A stretch of 5,594 nt of DNA from an uncultured Pseudomonadales bacterium (lineage in GTDB: Bacteria > Pseudomonadota > Gammaproteobacteria > Pseudomonadales > Cellvibrionaceae). The notes beneath the pieces were generated by a model that was given only the letters and a program-made list of their open reading frames with translations, was not told the origin of the DNA and ran no database searches. The stretch spans positions 1 through 5,594 of the forward strand of contig CALIUX010000134.1 in NCBI GenBank assembly GCA_938048505.1, written 5' to 3'. The first letter of the stretch is position 1; every line of letters begins with the position of its first letter. Shown here piece after piece: positions 4,803-5,594 of the stretch. The position numbers and the translations under genes were made by a program.

Positions 4803-5594
4803 CTAGGGGAGAACCAATTGCCCTAAGATAGCTTCCCGTGACGCACCGGTGACGGCGGGCAAGTTACCCGGGCGCCTGTGCCAAAACTGATGCGCTAGCC
4901 AAGCAAAGGCAGACGCTTCAACCGCGCAAGGCGCTAGCCCAAGTGCTTGTGTGCTCGAAACGGTAATTGGGTGCAGTAATTGATTTAGTCTCTCCATTAA
5001 ATAGAGATTTAAGCTACCGCCGCCACAAACATAGATGGCACCCACTCTGGGGGTTAGCATAAGAATATCATGACAGAGACTTTGTGCCGTTAGCTCTAGC
5101 AGTGTGCGTTGGACATCTTGGTTTTGGTGCTGCGTATTATTGAGTATCACTTCAAGCCATGAAAGTGAAAATTCTTCTTTGCCGGTGCTCTTGGGTGGTA
5201 GCTTACTAAAGTAAGGATGCTCTAATAACCGATTTAATAGCGGTTCGATTATGCTGCCCGTGCGAGCCCAATCACCTCCGTTATCGTAGGGCTTCCCCGT
5301 GTGCTTTAGGCACCAGGCGTCCATTAATCCATTGCCTGGCCCAGTATCCCAACCTTTTACTGCTGTACTATTTACTTCAGTGCTATTTACTGCTGTGTCA
5401 CTTATGCTGTTACTAATTATATTGTTGCCGCTTGCAGTGCTGCTGTTTATAGCGTTGCTAGCGGGTAAGTGCGTGATATTGCTGATGCCACCAATATTGA
5501 CGATGCATGTATTTTGCGTTGCGGACTGAAACCAATATTGATGAAAGGGCGGCACCAGTGGCGCACCTTGCCCGCCCAGTGCAATATCGGCCTG
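4803..5594 (-). CDS. anmK: Anhydro-N-acetylmuramic acid kinase AnmK, C-terminal part
   Basis: AnmK phosphorylates and hydrates 1,6-anhydro-N-acetylmuramic acid, using ATP, to give MurNAc-6-phosphate during cell-wall recycling in the cytoplasm. The start lies outside the window; 263 residues are visible of a protein usually near 370. Recognisable segments (counted from the window edge): ADIALGGQGAPLVPPFHQ at 2-19, IVNIGGISNITHLP at 31-44, GWDTGPGNGLMDAWC at 81-95, whose Asp83 probably corresponds to the known catalytic base, IYVCGGGSLN at 187-196 and STQALGLAPCAVEASAFAWLA at 214-234. The end, VTGASREAILGQLVLP, is typical, so the C-terminus is complete. Between HLP and GWDTG there is a Ser/Thr/Asn-rich stretch of about 36 residues where the family usually has only a handful; it is built from a 15-base repeat (separate entry). 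The core motifs are intact, so the enzyme is probably active. It is the first visible gene of a same-direction run with the DUF971 and regulator genes. Confidence 0.95.
   Translation of the reverse strand, partial: QADIALGGQGAPLVPPFHQYWFQSATQNTCIVNIGGISNITHLPASNAINSSTASGNNIISNSISDTAVNSTEVNSTAVKGWDTGPGNGLMDAWCLKHTGKPYDNGGDWARTGSIIEPLLNRLLEHPYFSKLPPKSTGKEEFSLSWLEVILNNTQHQNQDVQRTLLELTAQSLCHDILMLTPRVGAIYVCGGGSLNLYLMERLNQLLHPITVSSTQALGLAPCAVEASAFAWLAHQFWHRRPGNLPAVTGASREAILGQLVLP
5355..5459 (-). repeat. Seven degenerate 15-bp units inserted in anmK
   Basis: Read on the plus strand in 15-base steps from 5356: TTTACTGCTGTACTA, TTTACTTCAGTGCTA, TTTACTGCTGTGTCA, CTTATGCTGTTACTA, ATTATATTGTTGCCG, CTTGCAGTGCTGCTG, TTTATAGCGTTGCTA. 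The first three are clearly related and the others increasingly diverged. In the anmK frame (codons 5355-5459) they encode 35 residues as pentapeptides: SNAIN, SSTAS, GNNII, SNSIS, DTAVN, STEVN, STAVK. The array preserves the frame and lies in what should be a surface loop just before the DTGPGN active-site motif. Confidence 0.8.

Noticed and set aside
5299..5529. Hydrophobic plus-strand frame (LLLIILLPLAVLLFIALL) read as a membrane peptide
   Set aside because: It is the antisense reading of the anmK repeat insert; Ser/Asn/Thr codons on one strand give Leu/Ile/Val runs on the other.
1..5594. Insertion sequence, CRISPR array, tRNA or phage remnant
   Set aside because: No transposase, terminal inverted repeats, spaced identical repeats or tRNA cloverleaf was seen on either strand; the 15-base arrays have no spacers.

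Overview
The window looks like chromosomal DNA of a gammaproteobacterium, probably a marine or environmental lineage related to Pseudomonas or Cellvibrio. This is inferred from the layout of the zinc-uptake genes (znuA divergent from znuCB around a Zur-type palindrome), the wording of the ZnuC, DUF971 and AnmK proteins, and mid-range base composition. No phage, insertion sequence, CRISPR, tRNA or rRNA was seen.

Layout: 1-259 is AT-rich and holds no convincing gene, only the end of an open frame entering from the left edge and a 32-codon Cys-rich mini-frame that meets znuB tail to tail. From 260 to 1948, on the minus strand, lie znuB (permease) and znuC (ATPase). At 1976-2004 is a 29-base near-perfect palindrome, the likely Zur operator and shared promoter region. 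From 2061 to 2960, on the plus strand, is znuA (periplasmic zinc-binding protein). The stretch 2961-3079 between convergent genes carries five degenerate 15-base tandem repeats. From 3080 to 4168 (minus) is a response-regulator-like protein whose receiver domain has lost the phospho-acceptor Asp and the conserved Lys. From 4346 to 4726 (minus) is a DUF971 protein. From 4803 to the right edge (minus) is the C-terminal part of anmK, a peptidoglycan-recycling kinase, which contains a 35-residue insert built from seven degenerate 15-base units.

How the genes work together: ZnuA captures zinc in the periplasm, ZnuB passes it through the inner membrane and ZnuC powers the step; both transcription units should be shut off by Zur when zinc is sufficient. 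No zur gene is in the window. The anmK, DUF971 and response-regulator-like genes run in the same direction with gaps of 76 bp and about 180 bp, so they may be only loosely co-transcribed, and nothing in the sequence ties them to zinc uptake.

Most of the window is ordinary housekeeping content. The points most worth a second look are the two independent 15-base repeat arrays (one inside anmK, one just past the regulator gene), the degenerate receiver domain, and the single in-frame TGA that separates znuC from znuB. I did not find convincing evidence of a wholly new multi-gene system.
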